From assembly GCA_001647635.1 (NCBI GenBank), contig CP014761.1, positions 1,736,001 to 1,800,000 of the forward strand: DNA of 64,000 bases, read 5' to 3'. Source of the DNA: Leifsonia xyli (GTDB lineage Bacteria > Actinomycetota > Actinomycetes > Actinomycetales > Microbacteriaceae). Position numbers and translations under genes: made by a program. The notes beneath the pieces are model-generated. The model worked only from the letters and a program-made list of their open reading frames with translations. It ran no database searches and was not told the origin of the DNA. This document shows, one piece after another, positions 25,955 through 33,452 of this stretch (positions within the stretch are counted from its first letter, which is position 1; each line of letters begins with the position of its first letter).

Positions 25955-27229
25955 TCACTTGCCTTTGCCGCCGCCCTTGCCGTTGCCGTTGTTCTTCCCC
26001 GGCCCCTTGTTCGGGTTCCCGCCGCCCGGCGCTGGCTGGACGGGCGCGGGAGCCGGCGCCACCTGCTGCGGCGCCTCCTGTTGCGGCGCCGGTGTCGTCG
26101 GCGCGACGGCGGGTGCGACGGTCGTGGGCGGTGCCTGCACGCTCGGGGTCGGCCGCGGCGTGGTGGGGACCGACTGCGGCTCCTCCGACGCCGGCGCGAC
26201 CATGCTCCCGAGGGTGAGAGTCGCGGCGACCACCAGGATCGAGCCGGCGACCGCGCCGGTCGCGACGATCCCGCGACGGCGTCGCGTCGACTTCGTGTCG
26301 CGCATCGCGCGGCGGGCCGGGAGGATGCGGGTCGGATCCGCCGCTGCCGCCGCCGGACCGGTCATCCCCTGCGTCGCGACGTCCTCCGGGGCCTGTGGGA
26401 CCCATCCCGCCAGCTGTGGCGCGAGCTCTCGCGCCATCACGGCGACCTCCAGCGCGGTCGGCCGCAGCGCCGGATCCCGGGCGGTCATCGCAGCGAGAAG
26501 ACCGCGCCAGTCCTCGGGTAGCGAGGCCGGGATGCGCGGGTCGCGCGCCGCACGCGCGGCCACCGCCTCCACCGGGGTCCCGGGGTACTCGCGCACGCCG
26601 GTGAGCGTCTCGAGAGTCAGCAGCCCGAGCGAGTAGATGTCGGCCGCAGGGCCCGGCTCGCCGCCGAACACCTGCTCCGGGCTGAGGTAGCCTGCCGTGC
26701 CGATGACGGTGCCGATCGTGGTGATCCGCTCCGAGCCGACCAGGTGGGCGATGCCGAAATCGGCAAGCTTCACAACCGGGCGCCCGCCCGGGACGCTGGA
26801 GTCGGCGAGCAGGATGTTGCCCGGCTTCAGGTCGCGGTGCACCATCCCCGCCTCATGCACGACGACGAGCGCCTCGGCGATGCCGGCCGTCACCTCGACG
26901 GCCTCGTCCGCCGGAAGCGGGCCGCGCTTCAGGCGGCTGCGGAGGTCCTCGCCGTCCACCAACTCCATGACGAGGAAGCTCGGGGTCGCATCCCCGTCGG
27001 CGGCGAGGTGCGCGTCGTGGAGGGCGACGAGGTGCGGGTGGCTCAGCCGGGCGAGCATGGTGGCCTCGGTGTGCCGGCGCGCATCCTCGACCGCGGTCCC
27101 GGGGGCGAACAGCTTGACCGCGACCTCGCGGTCAAGCCGCAGGTCGGTCGCCCGGTAGACGGTCGCCATGCCGCCGCGACCCAGTCGGTCGTGCAGTTCG
27201 TACCGCTCCAGGAGCACTCTGTCGTCCAC
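25955..27229 (-). CDS. Membrane serine/threonine protein kinase (PknB-like)
   Basis: 424 residues. Kinase domain (about 9-265) with the Gly loop LGRGGMATVYRA, VAVKLF Lys, catalytic HRDLKPGNILL, DFG in LADFGIAHL, and the activation segment TTIGTVIGTAGYLSPEQV. A juxtamembrane basic stretch (TKSTRRRRG) leads to one TM helix (GIVATGAVAGSILVVAATLTL). Outside, a Pro/Thr/Ala/Gln-rich stalk ends in a Gly-Asn-Lys tail (GNPNKGPGKNNGNGKGGGKG). There are no PASTA repeats, so it is not the housekeeping PknB. GTG 27229 follows TATGCT by 6 nt, leaderless. Divergent from a MarR gene. Confidence 0.92.
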   Translation of the reverse strand: MDDRVLLERYELHDRLGRGGMATVYRATDLRLDREVAVKLFAPGTAVEDARRHTEATMLARLSHPHLVALHDAHLAADGDATPSFLVMELVDGEDLRSRLKRGPLPADEAVEVTAGIAEALVVVHEAGMVHRDLKPGNILLADSSVPGGRPVVKLADFGIAHLVGSERITTIGTVIGTAGYLSPEQVFGGEPGPAADIYSLGLLTLETLTGVREYPGTPVEAVAARAARDPRIPASLPEDWRGLLAAMTARDPALRPTALEVAVMARELAPQLAGWVPQAPEDVATQGMTGPAAAAADPTRILPARRAMRDTKSTRRRRGIVATGAVAGSILVVAATLTLGSMVAPASEEPQSVPTTPRPTPSVQAPPTTVAPAVAPTTPAPQQEAPQQVAPAPAPVQPAPGGGNPNKGPGKNNGNGKGGGKGK

Positions 27230-27235
27230 CGCGCG

Positions 27236-27241
27236 AGCATA
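27236..27241 (-). promoter_or_regulatory. -10 box of leaderless kinase gene
   Basis: TATGCT on the minus strand, 6 nt before GTG 27229; a near-consensus -10 box. Confidence 0.55.
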
Positions 27242-27326
27242 CGCGCACACGGGCTGTCCGTGAATCCGCCGACAGTCGGGTACACCACTATTGAATACGG
27301 GGCCGGATGGGGCATCACTGGGTGAG

Positions 27327-27818
27327 GTGAAGCACGAACCGGAAGCGACTCCGCCCGACACGGGCGTTCTGGAGGCGCTACAGGTCTACCGTGCAGCCGA
27401 AGCGGCCATGCGCAGGCGCACCGGCGCGGCCATGGGCATCGGCGAGAACGACCTGCTGGCGCTCCGTCTCATCCTCGACAACACCGCGCTCGGGAGACCA
27501 ACGTTCGCCAAGGACGTCAGCGCCTACCTCGGCGTCTCAAGCGCCTCGACCACGCTGCTGATCGACCGGCTGGCGAAGAGCGGCTTCGTCGAGCGCAAGC
27601 CCAGCCGCATCGACAAACGATCGATCGAGCTGGTGCCGACCCGCGCCGCGCTCGGCGACACCGGCCCCCTGCTTGCCGCCGCGCAGGAGCAGATCGCCGC
27701 CGCGACCGCAGAGCTCAGTCCCGATGAGGCGGAGACGGTCACGCGCTTCCTGACCAAGATGCGTGAAACGGTCGATCGGATCGCGTCCGAACGGTCGGCT
27801 AGGCCGAAACGCACCTGA
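27327..27818 (+). CDS. MarR-like regulator
   Basis: 163 residues from GTG 27327; TTG 27291 would add 12 residues, and the correct start is uncertain. HTH FAKDVSAYLGVSSASTTLLIDRLAKSG and wing RKPSRIDKRSIELVPT give a MarR fold with a slightly altered wing. The C-terminal helix (DEAETVTRFLTKMRETVDRIA) is the dimerisation helix. Stands between the divergent Ser/Thr kinase and two small membrane protein genes, which may be its targets. Confidence 0.82.
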   Translation: MKHEPEATPPDTGVLEALQVYRAAEAAMRRRTGAAMGIGENDLLALRLILDNTALGRPTFAKDVSAYLGVSSASTTLLIDRLAKSGFVERKPSRIDKRSIELVPTRAALGDTGPLLAAAQEQIAAATAELSPDEAETVTRFLTKMRETVDRIASERSARPKRT

Positions 27819-27887
27819 AGTCAAGGGGATTGCTAGGCAATTGAAGCAGTTGTTGGCTGGAGTGCGTCAAGGAAAGGACACTTCTCC

Positions 27888-28052
27888 ATGAACATCCTGC
27901 TCATCATCATCGCGATCATCGCGATCATCCTGCTGCTCACGGGTGGCTTCGTTCAGTCCCTGAACTTCCTCCTGTGGGTGGGCATCATCCTGCTCGTCCT
28001 CGCCGTGATCGTCTGGCTGGTGCGACTCCTCACCGGAAGCCGACGGGTCTAG
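27888..28052 (+). CDS. Small hydrophobic membrane protein
   Basis: 54 residues, two predicted transmembrane helices: NILLIIIAIIAIILLLTGGF and FLLWVGIILLVLAVIVWLV, with a short loop (VQSLN) between and a basic C-terminus (LTGSRRV). Start ATG 27888 has GGAAAGGA upstream. The gene ends 13 bp before the DUF6458 gene, which has its own RBS, so both are likely cotranscribed. Proteins like this are often stress-induced in actinobacteria, but the function is unknown. Confidence 0.8.
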   Translation: MNILLIIIAIIAIILLLTGGFVQSLNFLLWVGIILLVLAVIVWLVRLLTGSRRV

Positions 28053-28065
28053 GCAGGAGGCGGCC

Positions 28066-28320
28066 ATGAGCCTCGGCGCAGGGATCTTCCTCGTCGTGGT
28101 GGGCGCGATCCTCGCGTTCGCCCTGAACATCCAGGTCGGCTGGATCGACCTGCACCTGGTGGGCTACATCCTGATGGTGGCCGGCGTCATCGGCATCATC
28201 ATCGGGATCGTGCTTCTCACCCGGCGTCGCACCTCCGTCGCCACCACCCGCACGGCCGTCGATCCTGCGACGGGCGAGCGCGTGACGCGCCGGACGGGCG
28301 AGTCGGACGACATCGTCTGA
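28066..28320 (+). CDS. DUF6458 family small membrane protein
   Basis: 84 residues. Two hydrophobic helices (AGIFLVVVGAILAFALNI and LVGYILMVAGVIGIIIGIVLL) are separated by a VGWIDLHL loop, then a cytoplasmic tail with RRRTSVATTRTAVDP and GERVTRR. This pattern is that of DUF6458 proteins, common and conserved in actinobacteria; no biochemical role is established. AGGAGG lies 6 nt before ATG. Ends with a strong bidirectional terminator. Confidence 0.85.
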   Translation: MSLGAGIFLVVVGAILAFALNIQVGWIDLHLVGYILMVAGVIGIIIGIVLLTRRRTSVATTRTAVDPATGERVTRRTGESDDIV

Positions 28321-28343
28321 CACCTCTTTCCCTCTCGGATGGG

Positions 28344-28377
28344 CGAAGACCCCGTGCCACTCGGCACGGGGTCTTCG
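28344..28377. terminator. Bidirectional terminator hairpin
   Basis: 15-bp perfect stem (CGAAGACCCCGTGCC and complement) with the 4-nt loop ACTC, between convergent DUF6458 (plus) and decarboxylase (minus) genes. Confidence 0.85.
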
Positions 28378-28396
28378 TCTGTCCACGGGGGAGGGA

Positions 28397-29785
28397 TCAC
28401 TCCATGGTGTCGAGGATGCCGACCAGGTCGTCGAAGGTCGTCAGCGGGTTGAGCACGGCGAAGCGCGTGTTCGGCCGGCCCGCGTGGGAGCTCGGGGTGA
28501 CGAACGCGCGCTGGTCCTCCAGGAGCCGGGCGGACCAGACCGCGTAGTCCTCCTTGGTCCATCCCTCGCGCTCGAACACGACCACCGACAGCTGCGGGTG
28601 CCGCACGAGCCGGAACCCGTCGCGCCGCTCGATCTCGTCGGCGATCTGGCCCGCCAGGCGGATGGATGCCGTCACCGCCTCGCGGTAGGCCGCCGCGCCG
28701 TGCGAGGCGAGCGAGAACCAGAACGGGAGTCCACGGGCACGCCGCGTCAGGTGCGCCGCGTAGTCCGACGGGCTCCACTCGGCGTTCTCGGTCAGAGTGT
28801 CGAGGTACTCCGCGTGCTGCGTGTGGGCGCGACGACCCGCCTCGGGGTCGCGGTAGATCAGCGCGCACGCGTCGAACGGCGCGAACAGCCACTTGTGCGG
28901 GTCGACGATCACCGAGTCGGCGTGCTCGACACCGGCGAAGCGGTGCCGGGCGAGCGGGGACAGCATCCCCGCCAGGCCGTAGGCGCCGTCGACGTGCAGC
29001 CAGAATGAGAACTCCGACTTGAGGGCCGCGACCGACGCGATGTCGTCGACGATGCCGAAGTTGGTGGAGCCGCCGGTCGCCACGACCGCGAACACCGCGT
29101 CCCCGTACTCCTCCAGCGCCGGACGGACGGCTTCGCCGGTCAGGACCCCGGACTCGCCAGGCGAGACGGCGACGACATCCACATCCATCACCCGGGCGGC
29201 CGAGGAGACCGACGAGTGCGCCTCCGAGCTGCAGACGATCACCCAGCGCCCGGCCGGGTTGCCGCGCTCGGTGCGCGCCGCGTCCCTGGCGGCCACCAGC
29301 GCGGACAGGTTGCCCAGCGTCCCGCCTTGCACGAACACGCCTCCGGCGGTCGACGGGAGTCCGAACTCCGCGGCCAGCCAGGAGAGCACCTGGTTCTCGG
29401 CGTAGACGGCGCCCGAGCCCTCCAGCCACGACCCGCCGTAGACCGCGCTGGCCGAGACGACCAGATCGAAGGCGGTGGCGGCCTTGGTCGGCGCGGTGGG
29501 GATGAAGGAGAGGTATCGCGGGTGGTCCGTCGTGATGCAGGCCGGCGCGAGGACGTGCTCGAACAACGCCAGGGCGCGCTCGGCGCCGATGCCGGTCTCC
29601 GACACGGTCTGCCCGGCCAGCCGGCGCAGCTCGAACTCCGGAAGCGGCTTGTCGAGCGGGGTGTCCTCGCTCAGGATGCGACGGCGCGAGTAGTCGAGGA
29701 CGAGATCGACGAGCTCCCGGGTCTCGGGGGTGACGGCGTGCATCCGCTCGTGCAGCTGGGCGGCGGGTTTCTGGGTCTGGGTCAT
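28397..29785 (-). CDS. PLP-dependent decarboxylase (group II-like)
   Basis: 462 residues, fold type I. PLP Lys in VDPHKWLFAPFDACAL, preceded by WLHVDGAYG (Asp contacts the pyridine N) and GGTLGNLSALVAAR. Related enzymes decarboxylate aromatic L-amino acids, glutamate, or 2,4-diaminobutyrate; the substrate cannot be fixed from sequence. RBS GGAGGAAGC precedes ATG 29785. It runs alone, divergent from the aminoglycoside-phosphotransferase-like gene across 139 bp that contain CTGTA-N9-TACAG (29864-29882). Confidence 0.88.
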   Translation of the reverse strand: MTQTQKPAAQLHERMHAVTPETRELVDLVLDYSRRRILSEDTPLDKPLPEFELRRLAGQTVSETGIGAERALALFEHVLAPACITTDHPRYLSFIPTAPTKAATAFDLVVSASAVYGGSWLEGSGAVYAENQVLSWLAAEFGLPSTAGGVFVQGGTLGNLSALVAARDAARTERGNPAGRWVIVCSSEAHSSVSSAARVMDVDVVAVSPGESGVLTGEAVRPALEEYGDAVFAVVATGGSTNFGIVDDIASVAALKSEFSFWLHVDGAYGLAGMLSPLARHRFAGVEHADSVIVDPHKWLFAPFDACALIYRDPEAGRRAHTQHAEYLDTLTENAEWSPSDYAAHLTRRARGLPFWFSLASHGAAAYREAVTASIRLAGQIADEIERRDGFRLVRHPQLSVVVFEREGWTKEDYAVWSARLLEDQRAFVTPSSHAGRPNTRFAVLNPLTTFDDLVGILDTME

Positions 29786-29912
29786 GCTTCCTCCGACCGC
29801 AATGCTTTCACACCGAACGAGCATGCGTTTGGCACTCAGCGCACGATTATTGCGCATTGGCGGCTGTAGCGACACTTTACAGCGTTCACGACCGCCATGA
29901 CGCTCATTCTGC

Positions 29913-29918
29913 TACGTT
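29913..29918 (+). promoter_or_regulatory. -10 box of leaderless APH-like gene
   Basis: TACGTT, CGAGCA, GTG 29925. Confidence 0.5.
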
Positions 29919-29924
29919 CGAGCA

Positions 29925-30800
29925 GTGAGCGACACACCCGCCGCGGACATCCGCACCGACGCAGCCCTGGTCGAGCAGCTGGTGGCCGAGCAGCATCCCG
30001 ATCTCCGCGCACCGCTCCGCCTCGTGTCCGACGGCTGGGACAACCAGCTCTACCGGCTCGGCGACCGTCTCGCCGTCCGCGTGCCGCGCCGCGAGGTGGC
30101 GGCGCACCTGATCGAGCACGAGCAGCAGCTCCTTCCGGGCATCGCCGCGCGCGTATCCGTGCCCGTCCCCGTCCCGCTCTGGGTCGGGGTCCCGTCGGAG
30201 ACGTTCCCCTGGCCGTGGAGCATCGTCGAATGGTTCGACGGCACCGACGGCGCGTCCGTGGACGCGCAGGCGCGCGCCGGGCTGGCCGATCCGCTCGCGC
30301 GCTTCATCGGCGAGCTGGCGGTGCCCGCACCGGGCGCGCCGCGGAACCCCGTGCGCGGAGTCCCGCTCTCCTCCCGGCACGACGCCGTCGCGCTGAGGCT
30401 GCGGTCGCTCTCGGGCCGAATGGAGGTGGCCCACCTCGAGCAGGCCTGGCGCGAGGCGCTCGACGCGCCGGCCTGGGACGGGCCGCCGCTCCTGCTGCAC
30501 GGGGACCTGCATCCCGGCAACCTGCTGCTCTCCGACGACGGCGGACTCGCGGCCGTCCTCGACTTCGGCGACGTCACCTCGGGCGACCCCGCCACCGACC
30601 TGGCGACCGCGTGGCTCACCTTCGACGGTGACGCGCGGGAGGCGTTCCGGAAGTCGCTGCCCGCTGCGCCGGATGCCGCCACCTGGCTGCGCGCCCGCGG
30701 CTGGGCGGTGGCGATGGCCTCGGCCCTCGCGACGGCCTCCGACGACAACCCGCGGATGGCCTCGCTGGCCCGGCACACCCTCCAGCAGATCGAGGAGTAG
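29925..30800 (+). CDS. Aminoglycoside phosphotransferase family protein
   Basis: 291 residues of the APH/ChoK kinase-like fold. Catalytic loop LLHGDLHPGNLLL (His-Gly-Asp then His and Asn) and metal-binding VLDFGDVTSGDPATDLA are both intact. The N-terminal lobe begins DLRAPLRLVSDGWDNQLYRLGDRLAVRVPRR. It uses ATP or GTP to phosphorylate a small molecule, but family members include many housekeeping sugar or amino-alcohol kinases, and resistance cannot be claimed. Leaderless GTG start. The 3' end faces the DUF7882-like gene. Confidence 0.88.
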   Translation: MSDTPAADIRTDAALVEQLVAEQHPDLRAPLRLVSDGWDNQLYRLGDRLAVRVPRREVAAHLIEHEQQLLPGIAARVSVPVPVPLWVGVPSETFPWPWSIVEWFDGTDGASVDAQARAGLADPLARFIGELAVPAPGAPRNPVRGVPLSSRHDAVALRLRSLSGRMEVAHLEQAWREALDAPAWDGPPLLLHGDLHPGNLLLSDDGGLAAVLDFGDVTSGDPATDLATAWLTFDGDAREAFRKSLPAAPDAATWLRARGWAVAMASALATASDDNPRMASLARHTLQQIEE

Positions 30801-30810
30801 GCGGTCTCGG

Positions 30811-31143
30811 CTAGAGGCCGCGCTCGTGCGTGCTGCCGACCGCCTGCTGGCCGTCCTCGTCGACCGCGATCAGGCCGGTGGAACTGGCGGCGGCGGCGGC
30901 GAGACGCTCGATCCACTCGCGGTCGAGCGCCGGCGGCCGGGACCCGTTGTAGCGGAACCGGAGCGGGATGGAGGGGTCGATCCAGACGGTGGTGCGTCCG
31001 TCTCCGTTGTCGGGCGACTCCCGCCAGCTGAGCGCGAAGGACTCCTTGCGCCGCAGCTTCGAGACGATGACCACCTCGAGGTGGGCCAGCACCCGATCGT
31101 CGAACGAGATCTGCGTGCTGCTGTCGTAGACCATGAAACCCAT
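30811..31143 (-). CDS. DUF7882-like small protein
   Basis: 110 residues. Start ATG 31143 (MGFMVYDSSTQISF) is chosen because GGAGGTCCCG lies directly upstream; the longer frame would add six residues. Features: LAHLEVVIVSKLRRKESFALSW, TTVWIDPSIPLRFRYNG, and WIERLAAAAAS. This is the compact protein common in Microbacteriaceae that is sometimes mislabelled ATP-dependent DNA ligase; it lacks any ligase motif. Function unknown. I match it to DUF7882 from memory, without a search. Confidence 0.7.
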   Translation of the reverse strand: MGFMVYDSSTQISFDDRVLAHLEVVIVSKLRRKESFALSWRESPDNGDGRTTVWIDPSIPLRFRYNGSRPPALDREWIERLAAAAASSTGLIAVDEDGQQAVGSTHERGL

Positions 31144-31220
31144 CGGGACCTCCACCGACACCGTACCGCGGCGCGCTCGGCGCGGAGGAGTCCCGAGCCG
31201 ACGCGCCGCCGGATGCGCGA

Positions 31221-31265
31221 AAACGGAGGAGTCCGCGGCCGGACGGGCCGCGGACTCCTCCGTTT
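31221..31265 (-). terminator. Terminator after succinate-semialdehyde dehydrogenase gene
   Basis: Perfect 20-bp stem (31221-31240 with 31246-31265), 5-nt loop. On the minus strand it ends in TTTT, giving a classical intrinsic terminator for the gene ending at 31276. Confidence 0.88.
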
Positions 31266-31275
31266 CAGGGGTTGC

Positions 31276-32649
31276 CTACCAGTCGTTGCCCACGCGGATG
31301 AGCTTCTTGTTGACGAACTCGTCGGCGCCGAAGCGGCCGAGCTCACGGCCCGAGCCGGAGCGCTTCACGCCGCCGAACGGCAGCTCGGCGCCGTCGGCGA
31401 GCACCACGTTCACGAAGACCATGCCGGCCTCGATGCGGTCCGCGACGCGGGACGCCTGCTCCTTGTCGGTCGTGTACAGGTACGAGCCAAGGCCGAACGG
31501 GGTGTCGTTCGCGATGCGGACCGCGTCGTCCTCGTCCTTCGCGCGGAACACCTGCGCGACGGGACCGAAGAATTCCTCCTTCGACGCCGGGTTCTCCGGG
31601 GTCACGTCGGTGAGGACGGTCGTCTCGAAGAAGGCGCCGTTGCGGCCGCCGCCGCGCACCAGGGTCGCGCCGTTCTCGACCGCGCGCTTGACCTGCTCGT
31701 CGAGGTTCTCCGCGGCCTTCAGCGACGAGAGCGGGCCGAGGGCGGAGTCCTCGCTGGTCGGGTCGGACGCCTCCACCTCCGCGAGCTTCTCGGTGAACTT
31801 CGACAGGAACGAGTCGTACAGGTCGTCGATCACGACGAACCGCTTCGCGGCGTTGCAGGACTGGCCCGAGTTGTCGAGGCGCGCGTCCACGGCGTTCTGC
31901 ACGGCCGCATCCAGGTCGTCCGTCGAGAGCAGGATGAACGGGTCCGAGCCGCCGAGCTCGAGCACGACCTTCTTGAGGTTGCGGCCCGCGATCTCGGCGA
32001 CCTTCGCGCCGGCGCGCTCCGAGCCGGTCAGCGAGACGCCCTGGACGCGCGGGTCGGCGATCACGGTCTCGATCTGCGGGTGGCTGGCGTAGATGTTGAC
32101 GTAGGCGCCCTCGGGGAAGCCGGCGTCGAGGAAGATCTGCTGGATGGCCGCGGCCGACTCCGGGCACTGCTCCGCGTGCTTCAGCAGGATGGTGTTGCCG
32201 ATGACCAGGTTCGGTCCGGCGAAGCGGGCCACCTGGTAGTAGGGGAAATTCCACGGCATGATGCCCAGCAGAACGCCGAGCGCCGAGCGGCGGACGACCG
32301 CGGAGCCGTCGCCGTCGAGCAGCTGGATCGGCTCGTCCTTCAGGAACTCGTCCGCGTGGTCCGCGTAGTACTCGTAGATCGCACCGGCGAAGTCGACCTC
32401 GGCGAGCGCCTGCTCGACCGGCTTGCCCATCTCGAGAACGATGATGTCCGCCAGCTGCTGGCGGCGCTCGACGTGCAGCTCGCCGACGCGGCGGATGAGC
32501 GCGGCGCGCTCCTGCACGGTGGTCGAGCGCGACCAGGTGCGGAAGACGCCGTCGGCGGCGGCGATGGCCGCCTGCAGGTCCTCGTCGCTGATGGTGTCGA
32601 AGGTCTTGACCGTCTCGCCGGTGGCGGGGTTGGTCACGGCGTAGCTCAT
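31276..32649 (-). CDS. gabD: Succinate-semialdehyde dehydrogenase, NAD(P)
   Basis: 457 residues, aldehyde dehydrogenase family. Active site Cys in DNSGQSCNAAKRF and catalytic Glu in VLELGGSDPF, oxyanion region IMPWNFPYYQV, and the GVSLTGSERAG cofactor loop. Sequence style (no long N-terminal extension, MPWNFP, VGVLLG) matches the GabD1-like class that oxidises succinic semialdehyde to succinate. A decarboxylase gene lies 3 kb away but not in an operon. TATTCT on the minus strand (32696-32691) is a probable -10, with GAAGAGGAG as RBS. Confidence 0.88.
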   Translation of the reverse strand: MSYAVTNPATGETVKTFDTISDEDLQAAIAAADGVFRTWSRSTTVQERAALIRRVGELHVERRQQLADIIVLEMGKPVEQALAEVDFAGAIYEYYADHADEFLKDEPIQLLDGDGSAVVRRSALGVLLGIMPWNFPYYQVARFAGPNLVIGNTILLKHAEQCPESAAAIQQIFLDAGFPEGAYVNIYASHPQIETVIADPRVQGVSLTGSERAGAKVAEIAGRNLKKVVLELGGSDPFILLSTDDLDAAVQNAVDARLDNSGQSCNAAKRFVVIDDLYDSFLSKFTEKLAEVEASDPTSEDSALGPLSSLKAAENLDEQVKRAVENGATLVRGGGRNGAFFETTVLTDVTPENPASKEEFFGPVAQVFRAKDEDDAVRIANDTPFGLGSYLYTTDKEQASRVADRIEAGMVFVNVVLADGAELPFGGVKRSGSGRELGRFGADEFVNKKLIRVGNDW

Positions 32650-32883
32650 GTCGCTCCTCTTCTTCGCTGAACGGGTCTGGCCCAGTGTCGAGAATACGGG
32701 GTCCGCGGGGGTTGCGGATCGCCATGTCGTCCATGGCACCTGCCCCTCCTCGACACGTCGTACAGCCTCGTGGATGCGTCCGACCCCGGGTGGAGCGGGT
32801 GAAGGACGCGCTGCACTTGGCTCACGACCGCGACTGAGGCGTCAATTCCGCGCAAGTATTGCAGGTTCGCAACGCATCCGCGG

Positions 32884-32889
32884 TAGAAA
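32884..32889 (+). promoter_or_regulatory. -10 box of leaderless marR gene
   Basis: TAGAAA with GTACGG between it and GTG 32896. The upstream GCAA-GTA-TTGC (32852-32862) is a short palindrome that could be the operator. Confidence 0.4.
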
Positions 32890-32895
32890 GTACGG

Positions 32896-33378
32896 GTGAC
32901 CGACGAGGACCCGATCGAGGCTGCCCTCCGCGCGGCGGACTTCCTGATGCACGTCGCCGCGCGCTCCGTGATGGAGGTCGACCACATCGTCACCTCGCCG
33001 CAGCTCCGCGTGCTCGTCTTCATCGCGACGCGCGGACCGCAGAATCCCGGCGACGTCGCAACCGAACTCGGCGTTCACCCCTCCAACGCCACCCGCACGA
33101 GCGAGAAGCTGGTCCGCGCCGGCCTGATCGAACGCCAGGAGGACCCGACCGACCGCCGCTACGTGAAACTGACGCTGACGAAGGAGGGCGAGCGGCTGGT
33201 GGAACGGGTCATCGCCCACCGCCGCAACGCGGTCGCGGAGGTGCTCGCCGCGATGCCCGACGACGAGCGCGAGGCCGCGGCCCGCGCCTTCGCGGCGTTC
33301 GCGACGGCGGCGGGGGTGCAGCCGTTCGAGGACGGGCGGTTCACGCTGGTGCTGCCGACGGGGCGGCGAGAGGCGTAA
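32896..33378 (+). CDS. MarR family transcriptional regulator
   Basis: 160 residues. Winged helix NPGDVATELGVHPSNATRTSEKL and wing RQEDPTDRRYVKLTLTKEG. The N-terminal helix carries AALRAADFLMHVAARSVMEVDH. Upstream 245 bp to gabD contain the divergent gabD promoter and a GCAA-GTA-TTGC palindrome, so gabD may be a target, though this is uncertain. Terminated by the hairpin at 33396-33429 shared with the convergent helicase gene. Confidence 0.88.
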   Translation: MTDEDPIEAALRAADFLMHVAARSVMEVDHIVTSPQLRVLVFIATRGPQNPGDVATELGVHPSNATRTSEKLVRAGLIERQEDPTDRRYVKLTLTKEGERLVERVIAHRRNAVAEVLAAMPDDEREAAARAFAAFATAAGVQPFEDGRFTLVLPTGRREA

Positions 33379-33395
33379 GAGGGCAGACGCAGAAG

Positions 33396-33429
33396 AGCCG
33401 CCCCCGACACACACGTGTCGAGGACGGCT
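33396..33429. terminator. Terminator between marR and helicase genes
   Basis: 15-bp stem (33396-33410 with 33415-33429) and 4-nt loop. Two positions are mismatched on the plus strand but form G-U pairs in minus-strand RNA, so it favours the helicase transcript. Confidence 0.7.
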
Positions 33430-33452
33430 TTCCGGTGGAGGGCTGAAGCCCC

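Noticed and set aside
29925..30800. Antibiotic resistance gene (aminoglycoside kinase)
   Set aside because: The APH fold is shared by many metabolic kinases and no mobile context or resistance neighbours exist.
30811..31143. Annotating the 110-residue protein as DNA ligase
   Set aside because: It has no KxDG nucleotidyl-transfer motif; the real ligase is at 10536-12059.
32650..32895. N-terminal extension of the succinate-semialdehyde dehydrogenase (in another frame) or a small gene
   Set aside because: The frame starting MDDMAIRNPR is not continuous with the dehydrogenase frame, and the RBS and -10 fit the start at 32649.
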